Shown in pieces: positions 46,354-54,457 of a DNA stretch of 64,000 bases. A program made the position numbers and the translations under genes. Positions within the stretch are counted from its first letter, which is position 1; each line of letters begins with the position of its first letter. Location of the stretch: contig CAVZRO010000008.1 in NCBI GenBank assembly GCA_963777625.1, positions 186,001-250,000 on the forward strand, read 5' to 3'. Source of the stretch: DATDIC01 sp963777625. Lineage in GTDB: Bacteria > Pseudomonadota > Alphaproteobacteria > Acetobacterales > Acetobacteraceae. Under the pieces are notes generated by a model. The model did not search any database, was not told where the DNA came from, and was given only the letters and a program-made list of their open reading frames with translations.

Positions 46354-46560
46354 ATGCGCGTTGTCGCTACCTCCAACGATCCGGTCCGGCTCTCTTTCCT
46401 CGCGGCACTGCTCGCCGATGCCGGGATCGAGGTGGTGCTGCTGGATCAGCACGCCAGCGTGATGGAAGGCAGCGTGCAGGCGATCCAGCGCCGCGTCGCC
46501 GTGTCCGAAGCCGACGAGCATCGCGCGCGGCGGGTGCTGACGGAGGCGGGCGAGCTATAA
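46354..46560 (+). CDS. DUF2007 protein
   Basis: A 68-residue protein. MRVVATSNDPVRLSFLAALL followed by DAGIEVVLLDQHASVMEGS and VSEADEHRARRVL matches DUF2007 (putative signal-transducing protein), whose small fold resembles a PII-like domain. It is divergent from ispB with 39 nt between the start codons, an arrangement common in alphaproteobacteria where a methyltransferase gene usually follows; here a repeat element follows instead. The function is unknown. Confidence 0.85.
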   Translation: MRVVATSNDPVRLSFLAALLADAGIEVVLLDQHASVMEGSVQAIQRRVAVSEADEHRARRVLTEAGEL

Positions 46561-46561
46561 C

Positions 46562-46749
46562 ACCAACCCGCGGGGACGAAGACTCCAGATCCGTCATGCC
46601 GCCGATCCGTCATTCCCGCGCCCCTCCCGTCATTCCCGCGAGAACGCGGGAATCCAGCGAGGGCCACGAACAACTCGAGGGTTTGCCTGGGGTCCCGCTT
46701 TCCGCCGGAATGACGGATTTCGAGTCTTCGTCCGCGCGGGCTGGTATAA
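46562..46749. repeat. MITE-like element with long terminal inverted repeats
   Basis: The left end ACCAACCCGCGGGGACGAAG and the right end, read on the other strand, ATACCAGCCCGCGCGGACG, are inverted repeats that continue for about 40 nt (GACGAAGACTC shared exactly). Inside are an ATTCCCGC half copy, one complete ATTCCCGCG palindrome at 46632-46653 and GGAATGACGGAT near the right end. About 188 bp long and without a gene, it has the build of a miniature inverted-repeat transposable element. Confidence 0.7.
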
Positions 46750-46773
46750 ATCGCCATCAAGCGCGAACCGCCA

Positions 46774-47943
46774 TCACGCCCGCGCCAGCATCGTTTCATG
46801 CGCCGTGAGACGGCGATGCAGCAGATAGATCGGGATCGCCAGGGCGGAAATCGCCGAGGCAGCGAACATCGCCCCCACCGGGCTGCCGTACAGGTCCGCC
46901 GCGTGGCCGCATAGCGCCGGCACCACCGCGCCCCCGGCATAATACATCGTGTAGAACAGGCCCATGCCGACCGCCCGGTTCTCCACCCGTGCCGACAGCG
47001 TGCCCAGCGCCATGATCACGCTCGGGTGCAGTGCGCCCGGCACGCCGATCAGGACCCCCCACACCACCGGCTGATCCAGCAACCCGAACCCCGCCATGCC
47101 GACCACCAGCGACGCCGTCCCGATCAGGAAAATCCGCCACCCGCCGATCCGGCCGACCAGCCCGCCGCCGGCCAGCGTGGCCGGCACATTGCCCCAGGTC
47201 GCCAGCCCGATCACCAGCCCGGTCAGCGCCAGCCCCTCTCCGCGCTGCGCCATCAGCGATGGCACGTAAGACAGGAAGCCGGTGAACCCCGCCGTGTACG
47301 CCGTCCAGATCAGTCCGGCGACCACCAGACTGACGCACTCCCGCGCGCCGGGCAGTGAGAACGCCCGCGGCACCCCCGCCGCTGTCGGAGAATCCCGGTA
47401 AGCCGCGAAAAACAGCGCCGTCACCGCCGCCATCTCCACGCCGCCCGACAGGAAAGCGACGGGCCACCCGAACCGCCGGGCCAGCAGTGGATGCACGATC
47501 TGGCTGAGGCCCACGCCGATCGGATACGCCGCCACGGATATGCTGACCGCCAGCATGAATTGGCGGCCGCGGAACCAGTCGGCGATCACTTTGCTTTGCA
47601 GCACGATCATGGCAACGGCGCCGACGCCGGAAACCATCCGCCCGGCGGCAATCCCGGCGACGCTCAGGCCGCCGGCGCTGATCAGCGCGCCGATCGTCAT
47701 CAGCGCCATGCCGCCCCCCAGCACCACCCGGTCGCCGAAGCGCCGGCCCAGCAGCCCGAGCGGCAGCGCGACGAAGATCCCCGGCAGCATGTAGGCACCG
47801 ATCAACGAACCCAAGGTCGCGTAATCGATCCCGAACCGGCTCATCAGGGGCGGGCCGAGGGTCGCGACAACCTGGAACTGGAAGCCGAAGCCGACGCGGG
47901 CAAGCACCAGCGCGGCGAGAATGACCCAGGCGCGGCTGCCCAT
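46774..47943 (-). CDS. MFS transporter
   Basis: A 389-residue major facilitator protein with about twelve hydrophobic segments. LPLGLLGRRFGDRVVLGGGM is the loop 2-3 motif with the conserved Gly, Arg and Asp, and the C-terminal half has LGTLSARVENRAVGMGLFYT. It resembles cyanate/nitrate-type and CynX-like members in outline, but the substrate cannot be assigned. It is divergent from the sugar-binding protein gene, with about 128 nt between start codons. Confidence 0.82.
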   Translation of the reverse strand: MGSRAWVILAALVLARVGFGFQFQVVATLGPPLMSRFGIDYATLGSLIGAYMLPGIFVALPLGLLGRRFGDRVVLGGGMALMTIGALISAGGLSVAGIAAGRMVSGVGAVAMIVLQSKVIADWFRGRQFMLAVSISVAAYPIGVGLSQIVHPLLARRFGWPVAFLSGGVEMAAVTALFFAAYRDSPTAAGVPRAFSLPGARECVSLVVAGLIWTAYTAGFTGFLSYVPSLMAQRGEGLALTGLVIGLATWGNVPATLAGGGLVGRIGGWRIFLIGTASLVVGMAGFGLLDQPVVWGVLIGVPGALHPSVIMALGTLSARVENRAVGMGLFYTMYYAGGAVVPALCGHAADLYGSPVGAMFAASAISALAIPIYLLHRRLTAHETMLARA

Positions 47944-48071
47944 ACGTTTCCCCCGGCCCGGGTTGTTACGCGCCGCGGCGCATGGCGTCCATTGCGCCCC
48001 GCATCATGTCCCTCTTGAGCTATCCACCGGATCGCGGGACTATCCGCGCCACCAGCGGGAGGAGAGCCAAC

Positions 48072-49145
48072 ATGGCCGACAATCGGGAAGCCGGAACCGT
48101 ACCGGGCGCGGCGCGTCGCGTAATGCTGCAAGGGGTGGGGCTCGGCGGTGCGCTTGCGCTGCTCGGTGCGGGAACTGCGCGGGCGGCCGACGCGGGACCG
48201 TTTCCCGCACATCCGAAATGGCGCCTGGTGTTCGTCAACCACGTCACCACCAACCCGTTCTTCGTGCCGACCCAGTACGGCATCAAGGACGCCTGCGACC
48301 TGCTGGGCTGCACCTCGCAATGGACCGGCTCCGCCAACGCCGACGTGGCCGAGATGGTGAATGCGATGAACGCCGCGGTCGCCAGCAAGGCGGACGCAAT
48401 CGCGGTGCCGATCGTCGATCCGCGCGCCTTTAACGACCCCACCGCCAAGGCGCTGGCCGCCGGCATCCCGGTGTTCTCCTATAACGCCGACGCGCCGCCT
48501 GGCAGCGGCAACAAGCGGCTCGCGTACATCGGGCAGGATCTGTACCAATCAGGCTACAGCATGGGCGAGCACATCGTCTCCATGGTAGACTCCGGGTTAG
48601 TGGCGATCTTCATCGCCACACCCGGCCAGCTCAACATCCAGCCGCGCATGGACGGCGCCATCGCCGCGATCAAGAAATCCGGCAAGAACATCGACGTGCA
48701 GTCGATCGCAACCGGCCCGACGGTAAATGAGGAGCTGTCGCGCATCCGCTCGTTCTATCTCGGCCACCAGGACCTGAAAGGCATGTTCGCCGTCGATGCC
48801 GGCAGCACGCAGGGCGTGGGCGAGGTGATGCAGCAGTTCAAGCTGGGCGAGAAGGGCGTGCATGCCGGCGGCTACGACCTGCTGCCGAAGACCCTGGAGC
48901 TGATCGACGGCGGCTTCCTCGATTTCACCATCGACCAGCAGGCGTACCTGCAAGGCTTCTATACGGCGATGGAGATGTTCATGTTCCTGGCCTCGGGTGG
49001 GCTGACCGGACCGGCGGACATCAACACCGGCCTGAAATTCGTCACCAAGGGAAGTGTCGGCCCGTACCTGTCCACCAAGACGCGCTACGAAGGCTCGTCG
49101 TCGCAGGCCGAGATCGTCAAGGGCGGCGGCGCCATCGCCGGCTGA
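48072..49145 (+). CDS. Sugar ABC transporter substrate-binding protein (FrcB-like)
   Basis: A 357-residue periplasmic binding protein of the LacI/RbsB fold. The signal ARRVMLQGVGLGGALALLG has a double-arginine start and ends GTARAADA, so export may be by Tat. The mature part includes FVNHVTTNPFFVPTQYGIKD and DAIAVPIVDPRAFNDPTAKA, typical of ribose/fructose-type binding proteins. It is the first gene of a three-gene importer with a permease and a single-domain ATPase, the FrcBCA order. ATG at 48072 has GGAGAG upstream. Confidence 0.88.
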   Translation: MADNREAGTVPGAARRVMLQGVGLGGALALLGAGTARAADAGPFPAHPKWRLVFVNHVTTNPFFVPTQYGIKDACDLLGCTSQWTGSANADVAEMVNAMNAAVASKADAIAVPIVDPRAFNDPTAKALAAGIPVFSYNADAPPGSGNKRLAYIGQDLYQSGYSMGEHIVSMVDSGLVAIFIATPGQLNIQPRMDGAIAAIKKSGKNIDVQSIATGPTVNEELSRIRSFYLGHQDLKGMFAVDAGSTQGVGEVMQQFKLGEKGVHAGGYDLLPKTLELIDGGFLDFTIDQQAYLQGFYTAMEMFMFLASGGLTGPADINTGLKFVTKGSVGPYLSTKTRYEGSSSQAEIVKGGGAIAG

Positions 49146-49157
49146 TCTGTTCGTTTC

Positions 49158-50138
49158 ATGGCGGATCGTCCCGGCCGGGTCCGGCTGCTGGATCTCTTCC
49201 TGCACTGGCAGGAAGCCAGCATCTTCGTCGTCGCCCTGATCCTGATCGCCTATTTCGAAACCGCCAACCACGCGTTCCTGCTCTCCAACGCCAGCCTGCA
49301 GAACCTGTCGCAGTATATCGCGCCGGTGGCGATCATCGCCTGCGGCGAGATCATGCTGATGATCATGGGAGAGATCGACCTGTCGGCCGGCATGGTGTTC
49401 GCGCTCGCCCCGTTCGTGATGTATTTCGCCGCGCAGGCAGGCGTTCCGGCACCCATCGCCGTGATCCTGGGGGTCGCCGCCGCCGGCGTGGTGGGTTTGA
49501 TCAACGGCATCGTCACCGTGGTGCTGTCGATTCCGTCCTTCGTCACCACGCTGGGCACCCTGTTCCTGGTCAACGGATTCACGCTGACGATCTCGGCCGG
49601 CACGCCCGTCAGTCCGCCCGGCGGCACGGTGCTGGCGCAGATCATGGGCGCCTGGGGCTACAGCGAGATCCTGTGGGCGCTGCTCGTCGTCGCCGTCATG
49701 CACGTGGTGCTGCGGCACATGCGCTGGGGCCTGCACACCTCCGCCGCCGGCGCCAACCCGACCGGCGCCAGCGAGGCCGGCATCAAGGTGAGCCGGCTGA
49801 AGATCGGCAATTTCGTGCTCACCGGCGCGTTGGCCGGCCTGACCGGAATCCTTGAGGCATTCCGGATTTCCTCCATCGATCCTCAGGCCGGCGGCAACCA
49901 GATCATGTTCCTGGCCGTCGCCGCCGGCGTGATCGGCGGCACCTCGCTTGCCGGCGGATCGGGCACCATCATCGGCGGGCTGATCGGTGCCGGCGTGCTG
50001 GGCATACTCAGCGACGGGTTCACGCTGATCGGGGTGAACGCTTTCACCTTCAACATCATTCTCGGCATCGCCATCCTCGCGGCGATGATCTTCAACATCC
50101 ACATGGTCCGCCTCGCGCGCACCGGTGGCGCCCGGTGA
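49158..50138 (+). CDS. Sugar ABC transporter permease (FrcC/RbsC-like)
   Basis: A 326-residue permease of the BPD_transp_2 (RbsC) family with eight to ten hydrophobic segments. EIMLMIMGEIDLSAGMVFAL is the conserved stretch of these permeases, and GVIGGTSLAGGSGTIIGGLI is the typical C-terminal loop. It lies 12 nt after the binding protein gene and overlaps the ATPase start as GTGA, so the three genes form one operon. The sugar is unknown; fructose, ribose or a polyol are typical for relatives. Confidence 0.9.
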   Translation: MADRPGRVRLLDLFLHWQEASIFVVALILIAYFETANHAFLLSNASLQNLSQYIAPVAIIACGEIMLMIMGEIDLSAGMVFALAPFVMYFAAQAGVPAPIAVILGVAAAGVVGLINGIVTVVLSIPSFVTTLGTLFLVNGFTLTISAGTPVSPPGGTVLAQIMGAWGYSEILWALLVVAVMHVVLRHMRWGLHTSAAGANPTGASEAGIKVSRLKIGNFVLTGALAGLTGILEAFRISSIDPQAGGNQIMFLAVAAGVIGGTSLAGGSGTIIGGLIGAGVLGILSDGFTLIGVNAFTFNIILGIAILAAMIFNIHMVRLARTGGAR

Positions 50139-50896
50139 GCGACGCTGCCGTCGCCTTGCGGGCGGAGAACATCGTCAAGCGGTTCGGTGCCGTGACCGCG
50201 CTGGACGGCGTAACGGTGGAGCTGCAGCCCGGCCAGATCCTCGGCATCCTGGGCGACAACGGCGCCGGCAAATCGACGCTGGTAAAAATCCTCACCGGCT
50301 ATCAGCCGCCCACCGCCGGCCGGCTGATCATCGAGGGCAGGGAGACGGTGCTGCGCTCCGTCGATCATGCGCGTTCGCTGGGCATCGAGTGCGTGTACCA
50401 GGACCTCGCGCTCGCCAACTCGCTTAGTATCTATCACAACCTGTTCCTCAACCGGGAAATCACCTATCCCGGTCCGCTCAAGCTGCTGAACCATCGCGCC
50501 ATGCGCCGCCGCGCGATCGAGCTGCTGGACGAGATCGGCGTGCACATCCCGTCCGTGGATCAGCCCGTGGAGCGGCTATCGGGCGGCCAGCGCCAGGCGA
50601 TCGCGGTGGCCCGCGCGGTGAACTCCCAGGCGAAGATCCTGCTGCTGGACGAGCCTCTGGCGGCAATGGGCGCCCGCGAAGCCGGCCTGATCATCGACCT
50701 GATCGTGCGGCTGAAGCGGACCGGCCTGGCGATCGCGATGATCATGCACAACTACGCCCAGACGCTGGAAATCGCCGACCACATCATCCTGATGCAGCGC
50801 GGCCAAATCACCTACGAAAAGCCAGCCGCCGCCACCTCAGTGGAAGAACTGATGGAGATCGTCCGGCGCGAGTATCGGGTGGCACGCGCCGGTTGA
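50135..50896 (+). CDS. Sugar ABC transporter ATPase (FrcA-like, single domain)
   Basis: A 253-residue ATPase with one ABC domain: Walker A GDNGAGKST, signature RLSGGQRQAIAVARAV and Walker B KILLLDEPLAAMG. Ribose-type ATPases (RbsA) usually have two ABC domains; the single-domain form matches FrcA of the FrcBCA fructose importer. The GTG start at 50135 overlaps the permease stop. It is the last gene of the operon; a long repeat element follows. Confidence 0.9.
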   Translation: MSDAAVALRAENIVKRFGAVTALDGVTVELQPGQILGILGDNGAGKSTLVKILTGYQPPTAGRLIIEGRETVLRSVDHARSLGIECVYQDLALANSLSIYHNLFLNREITYPGPLKLLNHRAMRRRAIELLDEIGVHIPSVDQPVERLSGGQRQAIAVARAVNSQAKILLLDEPLAAMGAREAGLIIDLIVRLKRTGLAIAMIMHNYAQTLEIADHIILMQRGQITYEKPAAATSVEELMEIVRREYRVARAG

Positions 50897-50931
50897 TTTC
50901 GGCGGATATCACGCGATCCGCTCGGCGCAAT

Positions 50932-51110
50932 TTACACCAACCCCTTTCCGTCACTGCCGGCCCCCTTCCGTCAGGACCGGCCCCTTCCCGTCATGGCCGG
51001 GCTTGTCCCGGCCATCCACGACTTTGTCGCCCACCGCGCCGCTCATTCGCTTCACGTTACTCCGGGCAACACCGGCAGGATACGTCATTCTCAAGGCGGT
51101 CTGGTATTAG
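50932..51110. repeat. Complete ATGGCCGGG repeat element
   Basis: This fills most of the 330-nt gap between frcA-like and the HExxH gene. It starts TTACACCAACCC, holds several CCGTCA-type direct repeats, the palindrome ATGGCCGGGC-TTGT-CCCGGCCAT (50993 onward), the block GACTTTGTCGCCCACCGCGC, and ends CGGTCTGGTATTA, whose reverse complement (TAATACCAGACCG) matches the ATACCAGACCGC start at 9137. Other copies are at 43813/45162 and 61080. Confidence 0.75.
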
Positions 51111-51227
51111 TGTGTAACGGCATCGCCCCCGAAGCGGACGAGCGGATCAATCGTAAAAAACGACCTCGGCGGCACAAGAGCGTCCTGCTATGCTGGCGTC
51201 CAATCGTCGGGCGGGAGGCATCGTCGC

Positions 51228-53168
51228 ATGTCGGACAGGACCAAGGACTGGAACACCGCCGATATCCGCGGCTTCAAGGCAGCGTTCAGCACCCACAAGC
51301 AAACCCTCATCAAGTTCGCCAAAGACAGTCTCGGGCTGCTGAAACAAGCAGCCGAGATGCTCCAGAAGCGCAGCGGCAAGGGTTCCGACACCTCCGTGGG
51401 CATCACCGTCGGCACGGCCGAGGTCAGCGGTCGCAAGATGACGCACGACCTGCAAATGGCGAGCGGCGACTTGTTTAACCGCTCGCGTGCCGCGCTCAAG
51501 CAGGCCAGCGAGATCACCGACTCATCCTGGGCCGGCGACATCGACAAGGTGACCGAACAGCTCATCGCGCTCGCTGACGAATGGATCGCTTTCGAATCGC
51601 AGGCGATCTCGGGACGGCTCCTGATGATAGCCAATCCGGACGACAAGAAGCTTCGGGACGCGTTGCTGGACCGGGTGCAGCGCCAGCTTGAGAGCGCGAA
51701 TGAACTGGTAAAGGCCAAGGTGAACGGCGCGGAGCCGCTGCGCGGCCAGATCGATTCGCTGCACAAATCCCTGGTTGCGAACGCGCCCGACAATTACGCC
51801 GAGACCGCCGCTACGCTCGACCGGTTACAGGCACAATTGGCTGCGCTGGCCAAATCGCCCTCCCCGCCGCTGGCGCAGCCTGAACAGACCTACGAAAAGC
51901 TGATGCAACAACTGTATAACGTAAGCATCAAGGAGGTCGATGGCGCGAAGAGAGATAAGATCAACTACGAGCGCCTGTTCAAGGCGTTCGCCATGGTGCC
52001 GCCCGGCCACGCCCGCAATGCTCGCCTCGCAACCGTGGAATTCGGCCCGGTCGAGGATGGCAGCGGCTATTACGACCCGGCGCGCGACGCCATTCGCATC
52101 CAGGTGGACATACCCGAACGCGGGATCAATCCGTTTATCAATCCGGAAACCAAAAAGGCGGAAAATCTCGACGGATTCGCGCTCACCACGCTGCACGAGA
52201 TTGGCCACTCCGTAGATGCCGCCTACCGGCTGATGGAAACGCATCAGGGGAAATCGGGCTGCGGCGGCTGGCAGACGCAGGATCCGTTCGAATATCAACG
52301 CGCCGGCTTCAACAAGGCCAAGGCCCCGTTGCTGGAAGCCATGCGGCAGTTTTACAAGCGCGTCGGGTCCGAATTCAAGCTTGCGGATCCGCGCGAAGAT
52401 CAACTGGAGCAGGGCTATCGCGCCTATTGCGATGGCAAGACGCTCAACGAGGCGTTCAAGGACTGTCTTGCCTACGAATTGCAGAACGCCGTCCTCAAGA
52501 CCTCGCAAGACGTCACAGCCCGTTGCGGTCGCCCGGTGGAGAAACTCCAGCTCGGCCTCAGCGATCTTGTCGGAAAGGCCACCCCGCAAACCGCGATCTC
52601 GTCGCTCTGGTCGCAGCTCGAGAAACTCGCCAACGAGGCTGTCGTGGGGATGGAAACATATCTGCCCGGGCGGCTGACCGTCGGCGAGGTCAAGCGCCGG
52701 TTCTTCGAACTGTTCGGGAACGCCGAGGTCGTGCCGGAAACGCCGCCCGATCCGGCGCCACTGATTGCGTGGGTGCGCGAGCTGTATGGCGGGCCATATC
52801 GCGAATTGACCGGCAAAATCGTGTCACTGCCAGATCAGGCGGACACCTGGGCAAGCAATCCGACAGTGGCGATCGACCCGCCGGTGGACCTGACCTTGTA
52901 CAAGGCCAAGGCGAAGCCCTGGGACACCGATCTCAGCACCATGAAAATCGCCGGCCTCGCCGCCGCGCATCAGGCGTACGACAGTAACAAGCTGTGGTGG
53001 CGCTATTCGGCGCGGGCATCGACCAACGTGTCCAACTATCAGTGGCGGGCGCCTGCCGAGTGGTTCGCCGAGGTCTACGCCATCAGTTGGTTCAAGCAGG
53101 TGGAACCGCCCTCCGCCGTCCCGCAGGAATTGCGGCCCTATCTGTTCGGCGGCAGCGTGGGCTTATAA
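51228..53168 (+). CDS. Large HExxH metallopeptidase-like protein (ATLF-like site)
   Basis: A 646-residue protein without a signal peptide. Residues 1-210 are helical and lysine/glutamine-rich with no family I know; a Pro-rich linker follows. LTTLHEIGHSVDAAYRLM holds the HExxH motif (His323, Glu324, His327), and near the C-terminus PAEWFAEVYAISW (Glu611, Glu615) resembles the E-x-F-A-E helix that supplies the third zinc ligand in anthrax-lethal-factor-like (ATLF) peptidases. The roughly 280 residues between them are an unusually large insert. It starts a cluster with a CpXC protein and a small helical protein. A toxin or effector protease is a reasonable inference; nothing shows the target or export. 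Confidence 0.65.
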   Translation: MSDRTKDWNTADIRGFKAAFSTHKQTLIKFAKDSLGLLKQAAEMLQKRSGKGSDTSVGITVGTAEVSGRKMTHDLQMASGDLFNRSRAALKQASEITDSSWAGDIDKVTEQLIALADEWIAFESQAISGRLLMIANPDDKKLRDALLDRVQRQLESANELVKAKVNGAEPLRGQIDSLHKSLVANAPDNYAETAATLDRLQAQLAALAKSPSPPLAQPEQTYEKLMQQLYNVSIKEVDGAKRDKINYERLFKAFAMVPPGHARNARLATVEFGPVEDGSGYYDPARDAIRIQVDIPERGINPFINPETKKAENLDGFALTTLHEIGHSVDAAYRLMETHQGKSGCGGWQTQDPFEYQRAGFNKAKAPLLEAMRQFYKRVGSEFKLADPREDQLEQGYRAYCDGKTLNEAFKDCLAYELQNAVLKTSQDVTARCGRPVEKLQLGLSDLVGKATPQTAISSLWSQLEKLANEAVVGMETYLPGRLTVGEVKRRFFELFGNAEVVPETPPDPAPLIAWVRELYGGPYRELTGKIVSLPDQADTWASNPTVAIDPPVDLTLYKAKAKPWDTDLSTMKIAGLAAAHQAYDSNKLWWRYSARASTNVSNYQWRAPAEWFAEVYAISWFKQVEPPSAVPQELRPYLFGGSVGL

Positions 53169-53180
53169 GGGGTATCCGCC

Positions 53181-53780
53181 ATGTCGCGTTTCTTCACCGC
53201 AACGGCCACCTGCCCCAGTTGCGCGACGCTCAATACGTTCGACTATCCGGCCAGCGTCAACGCCGACCGCCGCGACGACCTGCGGGCGGCGATCCTCGAC
53301 GGCACGCTCTATCTGCGGCCGTGCGACACCTGCGCCAAGCTCCTGACGTTCGATCCGCACCTCACCTATCTCGACGTCGGCCGCGGCCAATGGATCCTTG
53401 TGGAAGCACCCGACAAGGTGACCCAGTGGCGTGCCGCCGAGGCAGACGCCATCGGCGTCTTCGAGCTGGCATTCGGCACCCGCGCGCCGCCACCCGCCCG
53501 GCAGCTTGGCGGCGGTCTCGTGCCGCGCCTGGTGTTCGGCTGGCCGGCGCTGGTGGAGAAGCTGCGCTGCGAGGAGCTGGGCCTGGATGACGTTGCACTG
53601 GAAATGACCAAGATCGCGATCATGCACGATGGCCCGCACCGGACCTTGGAGCCTGACCGTGATTTGCGCCTGCGCGGGCGCGACGACGACATGCTGCTGC
53701 TCGACTGGATCGATCCGGCGACTGGTACTGCGGCTGTCAGAATGAAGGTCCCGCACGCCCTGTACCGAGGACATCCTTGA
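53181..53780 (+). CDS. CpXC-domain protein, probably frameshifted near its end
   Basis: The product as read has 199 residues. CPSC (11-14) and CDTC (48-51) with VNADRRDDLRAAILDGTLYL between them form the zinc-ribbon-like CpXC domain, whose function is unknown. A helical half follows. After VPHALY the frame runs only five residues to a stop, but the neighbouring frame continues EDILDAPAAWAELRAEVAGR and MFVDIDRILRNGSEG to a TGA at 53890-53892, exactly overlapping the next ATG as ATGA. Removing one C at 53765-53766 would restore a protein of about 240 residues. The gene follows the HExxH gene by 12 nt. Confidence 0.75.
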   Translation: MSRFFTATATCPSCATLNTFDYPASVNADRRDDLRAAILDGTLYLRPCDTCAKLLTFDPHLTYLDVGRGQWILVEAPDKVTQWRAAEADAIGVFELAFGTRAPPPARQLGGGLVPRLVFGWPALVEKLRCEELGLDDVALEMTKIAIMHDGPHRTLEPDRDLRLRGRDDDMLLLDWIDPATGTAAVRMKVPHALYRGHP

Positions 53781-53888
53781 CGCGCCGGCGGCGTGGGCGG
53801 AACTCCGCGCGGAGGTTGCCGGGCGCATGTTCGTCGATATCGACCGCATCCTGCGGAATGGCAGCGAGGGCGCCGCCGGGCCGCCGAC

Positions 53889-54344
53889 ATGAGCGGCGCG
53901 ACCGATCAGCAAAAGGCGTGGGTCACGCGCGTCCTCGGTTTCCAGGCGGCGCCGAAGGCCTCGCCCGGGCCGGATCTTCCCCGGGCGCTGGCCGGTTGGC
54001 GAGCGGCGCTGGATCGGCTGGACCAGCAGATCTCGTCGCTCCAGACCGCGCTGCGTGCCGCCCCGGATGATGATCTGCGGCAGATCGCCGAGTTCGGCCT
54101 GAACGCGATGACGATGAGCCACAAGGTGCGTCTGCAGGCGGCCCTGATCGACGGTGGCACAGCGCCGGATCAGCGCGTCGCCAAGCTCGCGCTGGCCGCG
54201 ACTGATGCGTTCGTCGCGCATGTGCGCGCCGATCCTCGGATTGCCGCCTGCGACGCAAATCCGTTCGGCGTCGCGATGTCCGTTCGCGCCACCCTGTTGC
54301 CGGCCCTTGCCGCCCTGCACGCCGCCCTGGCGACATTCGCCTGA
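53889..54344 (+). CDS. Small helical hypothetical protein, third gene of the HExxH cluster
   Basis: A 151-residue protein with no recognised domain. It is Ala/Leu-rich and predicted helical, with PDLPRALAGWRAALDRLDQQ, then ALRAAPDDDLRQIAEFGLNA and MTMSHKVRLQAALID. ATG at 53889 is chosen because it forms an ATGA overlap with the end of the repaired CpXC frame. Its position as last gene of a tight cluster suggests it works with the HExxH and CpXC proteins, for example as chaperone or inhibitor, but the sequence gives no direct evidence for either. Confidence 0.6.
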   Translation: MSGATDQQKAWVTRVLGFQAAPKASPGPDLPRALAGWRAALDRLDQQISSLQTALRAAPDDDLRQIAEFGLNAMTMSHKVRLQAALIDGGTAPDQRVAKLALAATDAFVAHVRADPRIAACDANPFGVAMSVRATLLPALAALHAALATFA

Positions 54345-54400
54345 CGCGCCCTGGCGCCCGGCACCGCATACAGCATCAGCGACTGCCGCCTGACCTTTCA

Positions 54401-54450
54401 CCTCTCCCGCTTGCGGGAGAGGTCGCTCCGCGCAGCGGAGCGGGTGAGGG
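54401..54450. repeat. CTCTCCCGC two-hairpin repeat
   Basis: Second copy of the unit at 40657-40706: CCTCTCCCGC-TT-GCGGGAGAGG, then a hairpin CGCTCCG-CGCAG-CGGAGCG, then GGGTGAGGG. The second stem differs in sequence from the other copy but pairs perfectly, so its shape is conserved. It lies in the gap between convergent genes. Confidence 0.7.
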
Positions 54451-54457
54451 TTCGCGC

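Noticed and set aside
48597..50102. Long minus-strand open frame opposite the sugar ABC genes
   Set aside because: His/Asp/Gln-rich antisense product of GC-rich genes, with no ribosome binding site.
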